Source: JAWPNA01 sp045402695
GTDB taxonomy: Bacteria; Acidobacteriota; Polarisedimenticolia; JACPZX01; DASXTC01
Assembly (NCBI GenBank): GCA_045402695.1
Contig: JAWPNA010000158.1
Location: 1 to 6,913, forward strand
Length of the DNA: 6,913 bases
Reading direction: 5' to 3'
A program made the translations under genes and the position numbers. Of this stretch, positions 1 to 6,582 are shown piece after piece (positions within the stretch are counted from its first letter, which is position 1; every line of letters begins with the position of its first letter). A model generated the notes under the pieces. The model made no database searches, was not told the DNA's origin, and saw only the letters and a list, made by a program, of their open reading frames with translations.

Positions 1-182
1 CGGCGGAGCAGGCCTTCGATGATCCGATCGTGACCGAGGTAACGAAGCTCGATCGGTTCTATCCGGCGGAGTCGTACCACCAGGACTATTACCGGCGAAA
101 CCCGGCGCAGCCGTATTGCGCGTTCGTCATCTCGCCCAAGCTCGCGAAGTTCAGGAAAAGGTTCGGGCAGAGGAAGGCCTGA
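1..182 (+). CDS. msrA: Peptide methionine sulfoxide reductase MsrA, C-terminal fragment
   Basis: The gene is cut by the left edge; the readable frame begins at base 3 and ends at the TGA at 180-182, giving 59 residues. MsrA reduces the S-epimer of methionine sulfoxide, free or in proteins, and so repairs oxidised proteins. The fragment shows the C-terminal signature of the family: a run reading AESYHQDYYRRNP, then QPYC and FVISPKLAKFRKRF. The YHQDYY block and the QPYC segment are strongly conserved in MsrA. The catalytic GCFW motif lies upstream, outside the window, so activity cannot be judged. The tail after the final KFR block is short, so no MsrB domain is fused at this end. It shares the strand of the next gene, but a gap of 108 bases separates them. 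Confidence 0.93.
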   Translation, partial: AEQAFDDPIVTEVTKLDRFYPAESYHQDYYRRNPAQPYCAFVISPKLAKFRKRFGQRKA

Positions 183-280
183 ACGTCTGAGCGTCGCGAA
201 AGGACGAGCAGATCGTCGCGCATCCCTATTCCGGATCACCACACCAGGGTGCAGCGTTGTAGGTGCCGGGTTCACTCCTG

Positions 281-287
281 AAGGGAG
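281..287 (+). promoter_or_regulatory. Shine-Dalgarno site of the beta-propeller gene
   Basis: AAGGGAG contains the GGAG core. It stands 3 bases before the ATG at 291 and 6 bases before the second ATG at 294. The spacing favours 294 as the main start, but both codons are in frame and differ by one residue. I see no convincing -35/-10 pair in the 183-280 gap. Confidence 0.5.
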
Positions 288-290
288 TCT

Positions 291-1334
291 ATGATGCGCG
301 CCAATACCGCCGTGGTGATCGCTCTTTCGTTCCTCGCCGCTGCACCGATAGCGCCGGTGTTCACCCAGGCAACGCCAACCTATCACGTCGCTCGCAAGGT
401 CAGCATCGGCGGCGATGGCGGATTTGACTACATCACCGCGGATCCTCCCGGCAAGCGCGTCTTTCTCACGCACTCCACAACAGTCGTGGTCTACGACCTG
501 GCGAAGGACATGATCGCCGGCTCCATCCCCAATACGAAAGGCGTTCATGGCGTGGCACTAGCGCCGGATCTCAATCGGGGTTTCACGTCCAATGGTGGCG
601 ACTCGTCGGTCACCATCTTCGACTACACGACGCTCGCGGTGATCAAGACACTGCCGATCCACGCAATCAATCCCGATCCCATCACCTACGACTCAGTCAC
701 CAAGCGCGTATTCACCTGGAACCACGGAACGCACGACGCGACGGTCATCGACGCCGTGAAAGGCGAGGTGATCGGTTCAATTCCCAACATGGGTGTTCCG
801 GAGACCGCGGTCACGGATGGGAAAGGCACGCTCTGGGTGAACCTCGAGGACACGCATGAAGTCGTGAAGATCGATACCCGGAGCATGAAGGAAGTCGGTC
901 GCTTTTCGATCAAACCCTGTGAGATTCCGACCGGCCTGGCGATCGATCGCGCGAACCGGATCCTCTTCTCCGCGTGTCGGAGCGGACATCTCGGCATCAT
1001 CGACGCCGACAAGGGCGCCCTCATCACGACAGTGCCGATCTGCATGGGGACGGACGCCGCAGCATTTGATCCGCAGACGAAACTGGCGTTCGCTTCGTGC
1101 AGCGACGGGAACACCACGGTCGTTCAACAGGTGAGTCGCACCGAGTACAAAGTCGTGCAGACGATCACGACGCAGCGCGGGTCGCGCACGATGGCGCTCG
1201 ATCCTACCACGCACAGGATCTACCAGGCGGCGGTAGATTACGGCCCGACGCCGGAGCCGGCTACACCCGGAGGGCGGGCCGGGCGCGCCCCGATTCTTCC
1301 GGGGTCGTTCTCGCTACTCATCATCGAGCGGTAG
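291..1334 (+). CDS. Secreted YncE-like YVTN-type beta-propeller protein
   Basis: The protein has 347 residues (346 if the ATG at 294 is used). Residues 1-27 form a Sec signal peptide: Arg at 3, a hydrophobic core about 7-22, and a likely cut near TQA. The mature part is built of degenerate beta-propeller blades. Each pairs a short strand such as GGFDYITADPPGKRVFLTH with a following phrase of the type VxxxDxxxGxxxxxIP, for example ATVIDAVKGEVIGSIPN at about 150-166 and LGIIDADKGALITTVPI at about 234-250. This is the pattern of the YncE/YVTN family, whose members are exported and mostly of unknown function; some bind DNA or proteins or accompany periplasmic redox enzymes. Four cysteines (210, 229, 251, 270) all fall in the later blades and could pair as disulfides. 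It lies 56 bases ahead of mprF on the same strand. No specific role can be given. Confidence 0.85.
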   Translation: MMRANTAVVIALSFLAAAPIAPVFTQATPTYHVARKVSIGGDGGFDYITADPPGKRVFLTHSTTVVVYDLAKDMIAGSIPNTKGVHGVALAPDLNRGFTSNGGDSSVTIFDYTTLAVIKTLPIHAINPDPITYDSVTKRVFTWNHGTHDATVIDAVKGEVIGSIPNMGVPETAVTDGKGTLWVNLEDTHEVVKIDTRSMKEVGRFSIKPCEIPTGLAIDRANRILFSACRSGHLGIIDADKGALITTVPICMGTDAAAFDPQTKLAFASCSDGNTTVVQQVSRTEYKVVQTITTQRGSRTMALDPTTHRIYQAAVDYGPTPEPATPGGRAGRAPILPGSFSLLIIER

Positions 1335-1358
1335 AGCAGCCAGCTGCGCTCGAGCCGC

Positions 1359-1380
1359 ACCCAGCCTGTGGGTATGGCTG
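1359..1380 (+). other. Two mutually exclusive small hairpins before mprF
   Basis: ACCCA (1359-1363) pairs with TGGGT (1369-1373) around a 5-base loop. CAGCC (1362-1366) pairs with GGCTG (1376-1380) around a 9-base loop. The two share bases 1362-1363 and cross over, so only one can form at a time. The second ends against the GAGG (1380-1383) that probably serves as the mprF ribosome binding site, 7 bases before the ATG at 1391. Both stems are only 5 bp and may be chance in GC-rich DNA. There is no T-tract, so this is not a convincing terminator. Confidence 0.25.
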
Positions 1381-1390
1381 AGGCAACTCG

Positions 1391-4015
1391 ATGAGCGCTG
1401 TCGATTCCGGGATCTTGCCGTCGGGCACAACCGACAGCACCGAAACACGATGGGTACAGGTGCGCCGATGGGCACTGCCGGTCGCTGTGTTCGCGGTCCT
1501 GGCGGTCATGCTCTACGTGTTGCAGCACGAGGTCGCGAACCTCCGGTATCACGACATCATGCGCGCATTCCGCGAGGTGCCGCGGACGCAGGTCGTGCTT
1601 GCCATGTTCTGCACCATTCTCTCGTATGCGGTTCTCCCCGGATACGACTTGCTCGCGCTTGAATACGCGGGCCATCGACTTCCGCTGCGGCGCATCGCGT
1701 ATGGATCAGTGGTGGCCTACGGGTTGAGTCAGACGCTGGGTTTTCCGGGGTTCACTGGCGGGTCTGTTCGCATCAGGCTCTGGAGCGCATGGGGCCTGGA
1801 GAACGTGGAGATCACACGCGCGCTCGCGTTTGCAAACGTCTCCTTCGGCCTGGGAATTGTCGCACTCACCGCTGTCATCGGCCTCACCGAACCGGCACAG
1901 AGCCTCGAGCGCCTGCACCTCGCCGTCTGGCTCGTTAGGGGTCTGGCGGCAGCCTGCCTGCTGCTGGTGCTGGCGTATGTCGCGTGGTGCCTATCGATGC
2001 AGGGTCGCGTCATCCGGATCTGGCGCGCCGAACTCTCTCCGCCGCGAGCACGCCTGGTCGTGGGACAGTTCCTGGTTGCAGCGCTGGATTGGACGCTGGC
2101 GGCGCTGGTGCTGTATGTGCTCCTGCCGTCGGGGCACTCGGTGCATTTCCCCGCCTTCGTCGCCGTTTTTGTCCTCGCACAGTCTGCCGCACTGCTGAGC
2201 CACGTGCCCGGTGGACTCGGGGTCTTTGAGATCCTGATCGTGCTGCAGTTCGGTGACACGATGCCGACCGATCGCTTGCTCGGGGCGCTTCTCGCGTACC
2301 GCGCGGTGTTCTATCTCCTGCCGTTCGCGGTGGCGATCGCCATGCTGGCTTTCCACGAGGCAGTACAACAGCGCGGCTTGATCCATCGCACTACCACGGT
2401 GGTCGCGGAGGGATTCGCTCGCTGGGCCGAGCCCCTGCTGCCGAGGGCCATCGGTACGATGGCAGTGATCGGGGGAGTGATGCTCCTCATCTCGGGGGCG
2501 ACGCCCGCCGTCAGAGGACGCGTCGGAGCGCTCATTGATGTTCTGCCACTCGGTGTGGTGGAGCTGTCGCACTTCGCGGCGAGCCTCGCCGGTGCAGGAC
2601 TTGTGATCCTCGGCTGGGCGCTTACCAGACGGCTGGATGCCGGCTGGCACCTGGCGCGTGCACTGCTTGTGGTCGGTATCGTGGCCTCGTTGCTCAAGGG
2701 TCTCGACTACGAAGAGGCAATGGTGCTGGCGGTAGTGCTCGCGCTCCTGCAGGCGGGTCGCGGGGCGTTCTATCGCAAATCCTCCCTGCTTGCGGAACCG
2801 CTGGAGCCCGGATGGGTTGTCGCGATCGTGGCGGTCCTCGGCGTCAGCATCTGGGTGGGTTTCTTCACCTACAAGCATGTGGAGTTCTCTTCGGAGCTCT
2901 GGTGGCGATTTGCCGAGCGCGGAGACGCTCCGCGGTTCATACGGGCGAGCGCCGGCGCCGCGGCGCTGCTGGGGATCGTTGGGACTCTTCGATTGCTCCG
3001 GACGGCGCCGGCGCGGCTCCATATCGCGACGGACGAGGAACTTCTGATCGTAGCCCGACTCCTCCCTCGCCTTGACGATTCCGCGTCGGCTCTCGCGCTG
3101 CTGGGTGACAAGCACCTGATCATGGCCGATGGCGGCGATGGATTCCTGATGTATGGTGTCAGTGGCCGCAGCTGGGTCTCGCTCGGCGATCCATTCGGGC
3201 CAGAGGCGGCACAGCGAGAACTCGCCTGGCGGTTCCGTGAGGCAGCTGACCAACACGGCGCATGGTCGGTGTTCTACGAGGTCAGCGCGCGACACCTGCC
3301 GGTTTACATCGACCTTGGGCTCACTCTCCTCAAGATGGGTGAGGAAGCCGTCGTACCGCTTCAGTCATTCTCGCTCGACGGGCCGGGCCGGAAAGGACTT
3401 CGTCGAACCCAGCGCGACCTCCAGAAAGCCGGCGCGTCCTTCGCGATCGTGCCTGCCTCGGAAGTACCGGCACTCCTGGCCGAACTCCGCGTCATTTCCG
3501 ATGACTGGTTGGCTGCCAAGGCAACGCGCGAGAAGCGCTTCTCACTTGGAAGATTCGATCCTGCGTACCTGGCGCATTTCCCGTTGGCGCTTGTGAAGGT
3601 GAACGGTCGTCTCGTTGCTTTCGCGAACCTTTGGACGGGAAGCGGCGTGGAAGTTTCCGTCGACCTGATGAGGTACTCCACGGAGGCTCCGTCAGGGGTC
3701 ATGGAGTACTTGTTCATCGAATTGATGTTGTGGGGGCGCGCGAATGGCTTCGAGCGCATGAGCCTCGGTATGGCGCCGTTGTCGGGATTGGAAAACCGCG
3801 CGCTTGCCCCACGCTGGCACAGATTCGGCGGAATGTTGTACAGGCACGGCGAGCACTTCTACAACTTCCAGGGCCTGCGCCGATACAAGGAGAAGTTTGA
3901 TCCTGTCTGGGAGCCTCGATACCTCGCCACGCCAGCCGGGCTGGCTCTCCCGCGGGTTCTCTCTAACATTGCGTCGCTCATTTCTGGTGGAATCACAGGA
4001 CTCCTCACCAGGTAG
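1391..4015 (+). CDS. mprF: Bifunctional aminoacyl-phosphatidylglycerol synthase/flippase MprF
   Basis: MprF moves an amino acid (Lys in Staphylococcus, Ala in Pseudomonas) from aminoacyl-tRNA onto phosphatidylglycerol in the inner leaflet and flips the lipid outward. This lowers negative surface charge and gives resistance to cationic peptides and acid. The 874 residues match the usual 840-880. Residues 28 to about 535 hold roughly 14 hydrophobic segments, with family signatures GLSQTLGFPGFTGGSVRIR (111-129) and HVPGGLGVFE (271-280). Residues about 540-850 form the soluble GNAT-like synthase domain: DKHLIMADGGDGFLMYG (573-589), GRKGLRRTQRDLQKAG (666-681), SLGMAPLSGL (791-800), and YNFQGLRRYKEKFDPVWEPRY (824-844, which runs to the WEPRY block near the end). 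Both domains are intact, so synthesis and flipping are both expected. The amino acid used cannot be read from sequence by eye. The start is the ATG after a weak GAGG (1380-1383). The gene's end overlaps the predicted kinase start. Confidence 0.95.
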   Translation: MSAVDSGILPSGTTDSTETRWVQVRRWALPVAVFAVLAVMLYVLQHEVANLRYHDIMRAFREVPRTQVVLAMFCTILSYAVLPGYDLLALEYAGHRLPLRRIAYGSVVAYGLSQTLGFPGFTGGSVRIRLWSAWGLENVEITRALAFANVSFGLGIVALTAVIGLTEPAQSLERLHLAVWLVRGLAAACLLLVLAYVAWCLSMQGRVIRIWRAELSPPRARLVVGQFLVAALDWTLAALVLYVLLPSGHSVHFPAFVAVFVLAQSAALLSHVPGGLGVFEILIVLQFGDTMPTDRLLGALLAYRAVFYLLPFAVAIAMLAFHEAVQQRGLIHRTTTVVAEGFARWAEPLLPRAIGTMAVIGGVMLLISGATPAVRGRVGALIDVLPLGVVELSHFAASLAGAGLVILGWALTRRLDAGWHLARALLVVGIVASLLKGLDYEEAMVLAVVLALLQAGRGAFYRKSSLLAEPLEPGWVVAIVAVLGVSIWVGFFTYKHVEFSSELWWRFAERGDAPRFIRASAGAAALLGIVGTLRLLRTAPARLHIATDEELLIVARLLPRLDDSASALALLGDKHLIMADGGDGFLMYGVSGRSWVSLGDPFGPEAAQRELAWRFREAADQHGAWSVFYEVSARHLPVYIDLGLTLLKMGEEAVVPLQSFSLDGPGRKGLRRTQRDLQKAGASFAIVPASEVPALLAELRVISDDWLAAKATREKRFSLGRFDPAYLAHFPLALVKVNGRLVAFANLWTGSGVEVSVDLMRYSTEAPSGVMEYLFIELMLWGRANGFERMSLGMAPLSGLENRALAPRWHRFGGMLYRHGEHFYNFQGLRRYKEKFDPVWEPRYLATPAGLALPRVLSNIASLISGGITGLLTR

Positions 4016-5468
4016 CGCCACCTCGCTCGAGGTGATCGGCGCCGATCCCGTGCTGCGCGATCGCGGTCTGCTGGTCGAGGACATCCTCGGCGAAGGCGGC
4101 AGTTCGACCGTGTATCGTGCGCGCGATTCCCGGCACGAGCGCGATGTGGCTGTGAAGGTCGTCCGGCAGGATCAATCGATGGGCCGCGCTGCGGAACGTT
4201 TCAAGCGGGAGGTTCGAGTCGCCGGCCGCCTGCGACATGCGCACATCCTGCCTCTCTACGACTCGGGGGTCCTGAGCGACGGCAGCCTGTTCGCGGTAAT
4301 GCCGGTCGCACGAGGTCGACCGCTCCGCGCGATCATGGATGAGGGTCGCCTCGCGGTGGCCGACGCCGTCCGAATCGCCCGTGAGGTGGCCGAGGCTCTG
4401 GAGTACCTCCATGAGAGCGGCTACCTGCATCGCGACGTCAAGCCGGAGAACATCCTGGTGGAGTCGGGCCACGCCGTGTTGACCGACTTCGGGCTGACGA
4501 CTCCACTCGGCGAAGTCGGCGACGTGCGTTCGGGCCGGACCGCGGAGTGGTGGAAGCAGGCCATTGAAGGGACGCGACTGACCGATGCCGGCAGCGCCGT
4601 CGGCACGGTGGCCTACATGAGTCCCGAGGCGCTAAGCGGAGATGATATCGATGAACGCGCAGACATCTACTCACTCGGGTGCGTGCTCTACGAAATGCTT
4701 TCCGGCCACCTGCTCCTCTCCGGCCTGGCGCCGCACGAACACCTCGCACGGCAGCGGCGCGACCGACGGCCATCACTGCGCGACTTTCGCGCGGACGTAC
4801 CCGCGGAGCTGGATGCCCTGGTAGCACGGTGTACGGCGCCGACCGCCGACGAGCGGTTCGCGCGAGCGAGGGAAGTGGTAGAGGCGCTGACCGCCGTGCC
4901 AGCCGTGCCGGCTGGATCAAGGTTCTGGTTAGGCGCCCGGGGACGCGGGTTGGCCCCGATTGGCCTGGTCGTGCTCGTTCTGGCTCTGGGCGGCGGCGTC
5001 CTGCTCTGGCACGAGCAGCGTAAGACTAGTGAGCTGGATCCGGAACGCGTCGTCGTGGCCGACCTGGCGAACGACACTGGAGATCCGGCATTCGACCGCA
5101 TTGGCGTGCTGGCGGGTGACATCATTACTGGAGCACTGGTCGACAGCACTCGACTCAAGGTCGTCAACGCGATCGTTCCCCTGCCATCGAGGCAGCAGCG
5201 GATCCTGCCGGTCGCCGATTCAATCCTGTCCCGGCGGACGCGCGATCTTGTCGTGTCGACACACGCCGGCATTGTCGTGACCGGAGCGTACTTCCGCACT
5301 GGCGCGGCGCTGGAGGTTGTCGCTGAAGCGATCGATTCGAGGAGTGGCCGCGTGCTCGGCCTGGCTGGTCCGATCCGCACCATGGCGGACCGCCCGGATT
5401 CTTCGCTTCGCGTTCTCGCCAGCCAGGTCGTCGCCTTGGTGCGTCGTCGCCATTTCCCGTCGGACTGA
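3987..5468 (+). CDS. Transmembrane Ser/Thr protein kinase with TolB/FlgO-like sensor domain
   Basis: A PknB-type kinase of 493 residues from the GTG at 3987. It carries the full catalytic set: glycine loop LGEGGSSTVY (34-43), catalytic Lys57 in VAVKVV, helix-C Glu75, HRDVKPEN (148-155) with Asp150, DFG (167-169), GTVAYMSPE (206-214) and DIYSLG (227-232). It should be active, and HRD makes it an RD kinase. A basic GARGRG precedes one membrane helix at about 321-341, putting the kinase in the cytoplasm. Residues 352-490 outside the membrane resemble the TolB/FlgO-like domain (ANDTGDPAFDRIGVLAGDIITGALVDS region) found in many Gemmatimonadota kinases. Those usually continue into TPR repeats; this one stops. 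The start is uncertain. No ATG fits: GTG 3987 overlaps mprF by 29 bases without a clear Shine-Dalgarno site, and GTG 4032 would lie 16 bases past the mprF stop with only 19 residues before the glycine loop. An open frame reaching back to 3804 is a shadow of mprF. Coupled expression with mprF is likely. Confidence 0.88.
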   Translation: MESQDSSPGSATSLEVIGADPVLRDRGLLVEDILGEGGSSTVYRARDSRHERDVAVKVVRQDQSMGRAAERFKREVRVAGRLRHAHILPLYDSGVLSDGSLFAVMPVARGRPLRAIMDEGRLAVADAVRIAREVAEALEYLHESGYLHRDVKPENILVESGHAVLTDFGLTTPLGEVGDVRSGRTAEWWKQAIEGTRLTDAGSAVGTVAYMSPEALSGDDIDERADIYSLGCVLYEMLSGHLLLSGLAPHEHLARQRRDRRPSLRDFRADVPAELDALVARCTAPTADERFARAREVVEALTAVPAVPAGSRFWLGARGRGLAPIGLVVLVLALGGGVLLWHEQRKTSELDPERVVVADLANDTGDPAFDRIGVLAGDIITGALVDSTRLKVVNAIVPLPSRQQRILPVADSILSRRTRDLVVSTHAGIVVTGAYFRTGAALEVVAEAIDSRSGRVLGLAGPIRTMADRPDSSLRVLASQVVALVRRRHFPSD

Positions 5469-5475
5469 ACGACGG
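5457..5475. terminator. Hairpin at the convergent gene junction, possible bidirectional terminator
   Basis: CCGTCG (5457-5462) and CGACGG (5470-5475) form a perfect 6-bp GC-rich stem around a 7-base loop (GACTGAA) that contains the kinase stop codon TGA (5466-5468). It sits in the 18-base gap region between the converging kinase and AcvB/VirJ genes, where a shared terminator is expected. Neither side has a T-tract, so it would be a weak or non-canonical terminator. Confidence 0.35.
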
Positions 5476-5486
5476 TTGATGCAGGC

Positions 5487-6191
5487 TTACTTGCGCGGCG
5501 GCGATAGTCCCGCAGCGAGCAGTTCGGCGACGGCGTCAAAGCCACCCGTTAGGCGATGTCCGCCGGTCCGGGCGTACGATTGCATGACTTGTGGATCGTT
5601 GCCGGGACAGCCTGACGACTTATCCCCGGTACCGTAGATGCAGATCACCTGAAGCCCGCGAAGGCGCAGCAGCTCCGGTGCCAGGGCCAAGTCGTCATCG
5701 CGCTCGACATCTCGAAGCAGGTCGATGAAGTGAAATTTGAAGTTCGCGCGCGTCGACGGGCTGACGAGGGCGACCATGTTCAGCCGGGCGCGCAGTGGTT
5801 CAGGCCATCGAGCAGCAACAAAGGGGGCGATGTCAGCTCCCCGGGAATACCCGAGGAGCATCAACCGGCTGCGGCGCCAAGCGTCACTGAAGAACTCTGC
5901 GATGCAGCCGACGTCGTCGGCGGCTTGCTCCGGTGTTTTGCGATCACCGAGATACGACCGCATGTTGAGACCGACCACCGCGGCGCCCCGTGCTCTCAGG
6001 CCCGTCGCCACTTTTTCGTCGGCGCTCGCCCAGCCGCCGTCCCCCGTCAGGAGCACGACAAGCGTCGCGGCCGTGTCCTGAAGCGCCGGGCGCTCTATCA
6101 CCGGTAGTCGTTGAATCCTGGCCGAGTCGCAGGGAACCTGGGAAGCGATTCCCGAGGGAAGCAGGGCGGCGACCGCCGTTCCCACAGCCAT
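5487..6191 (-). CDS. AcvB/VirJ-family periplasmic aminoacyl-phosphatidylglycerol hydrolase
   Basis: An exported alpha/beta hydrolase of 234 residues, the size of single-domain VirJ. Agrobacterium AcvB, of the same family, hydrolyses lysyl-phosphatidylglycerol in the periplasm. Residues 1-18 look like a signal peptide (MAVGTAVAALLPSGIAS). Then come LLTGDGGWASAD (48-59, the family's GDGGW block), GYSRGADIAPF (114-124) with nucleophile Ser116 in a GxSxG elbow, YGTGDKSSGCP (186-196) with probable Asp190 and Cys195, and TGGHRLTGGFD (209-219) with probable catalytic His212. The triad is thus complete. The start ATG at 6191 lies 8 bases past the stop of the upstream lipoprotein gene and has no clear Shine-Dalgarno site, which suggests translational coupling. 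In-frame TTG codons at 6209 and 6203 could add six or four residues to the signal peptide. The same frame runs open further upstream to 6584, but that part only shadows the lipoprotein gene. With mprF nearby, it probably removes amino acids from the lipid MprF makes; that is inference. Confidence 0.88.
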   Translation of the reverse strand: MAVGTAVAALLPSGIASQVPCDSARIQRLPVIERPALQDTAATLVVLLTGDGGWASADEKVATGLRARGAAVVGLNMRSYLGDRKTPEQAADDVGCIAEFFSDAWRRSRLMLLGYSRGADIAPFVAARWPEPLRARLNMVALVSPSTRANFKFHFIDLLRDVERDDDLALAPELLRLRGLQVICIYGTGDKSSGCPGNDPQVMQSYARTGGHRLTGGFDAVAELLAAGLSPPRK

Positions 6192-6199
6192 GAAATACG

Positions 6200-6571
6200 T
6201 CAAGGACAACCGGGGATCGGCACCTGACTCCCGCGTTCCAGCGTATATGGTCCAAGTCCAACGGACGCCGGTTCGATCGTTAGGTGCAAAACGTCGCCGG
6301 TCAACCTGCCGGTGACCTCGACGAAACGGCCCTCGCTGCCGCCGGCCCCACCTTGATGGTATACCGTGCCGATGGCGGTGAACTCGCGACCGTCCACCAG
6401 AATGGGCAGGGTCAGGTCGCCGGCCCAGCAGGAAGACTCGAAGTGCGACTGTATCCTCGAAAGCGTCAAGCGGACTCCCTCCGCGCCCCAGACACCGTAG
6501 AAGTCGTCGGGAGCGAGTGAGTTCGAGCAGGCGAGGAGCGTTACAAGCGCGAAGATCGAGGCACGCCGCAT
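6200..6571 (-). CDS. Small putative lipoprotein of unknown function
   Basis: The protein has 123 residues. The N-terminus MRRASIFALVTLLACS is a lipoprotein signal: two arginines, a short hydrophobic stretch and a lipobox ending LLAC with Cys15 as the lipidated residue. Ser16 at position +2 would favour the outer membrane under the usual Lol rule, if it applies here. The mature part of about 108 residues begins DDFYGVWGAEGVRLTL and alternates short beta-like stretches (VRLTLSR, LTLPILVDG, FVEVTGRLTGDVLHLTIEP, GPYTLERG). It ends in GCP, so Cys46 (ESSCW) and Cys122 might form a disulfide. The pattern recalls small beta-rich lipoproteins common in Gemmatimonadota and Bacteroidota, but I cannot name a family. 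The start is well supported by GAGGA at 6582-6578, 6 bases ahead. It is the middle gene of a tight minus-strand operon, 9 bases after one gene and 8 before the AcvB/VirJ hydrolase. Confidence 0.75.
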   Translation of the reverse strand: MRRASIFALVTLLACSNSLAPDDFYGVWGAEGVRLTLSRIQSHFESSCWAGDLTLPILVDGREFTAIGTVYHQGGAGGSEGRFVEVTGRLTGDVLHLTIEPASVGLGPYTLERGSQVPIPGCP

Positions 6572-6577
6572 GGATCA

Positions 6578-6582
6578 TCCTC
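6578..6582 (-). promoter_or_regulatory. Shine-Dalgarno site of the lipoprotein gene, overlapping the upstream stop
   Basis: On the minus strand GAGGA lies 6 bases before the ATG at 6571. It shares bases with the TGA stop (6583-6581) of the preceding gene, an arrangement typical of coupled translation within an operon. Confidence 0.6.

Noticed and set aside
203..217. GACGA / TCGTC inverted repeat after msrA as a terminator
   Set aside because: Only a 5-bp stem with a 5-base loop and no T-tract; indistinguishable from chance.
1991..3295. 434-codon open frame on the minus strand opposite mprF
   Set aside because: Its translation is rich in Arg, Glu, His and Gln without domains, and it lies wholly opposite a well-recognised MprF. 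It is a typical antisense shadow in GC-rich DNA.
3804..3986. Upstream extension of the kinase reading frame to the ATG at 3804
   Set aside because: It would overlap mprF by 212 bases, and the translated stretch has no kinase-like or signal-like content. It reads the conserved mprF C-terminus in another frame.
4899..4915. Perfect 6-bp inverted repeat CCAGCC-GTGCC-GGCTGG inside the kinase gene
   Set aside because: It lies in the Ala-Val-Pro repeat linker between the kinase domain and the membrane helix. Codon repetition in a GC-rich linker explains it.
4688..5545. 285-codon open frame on the minus strand opposite the kinase
   Set aside because: Low-complexity Ser/Arg/Thr composition and full overlap with the recognisable kinase membrane and sensor parts; a shadow frame.
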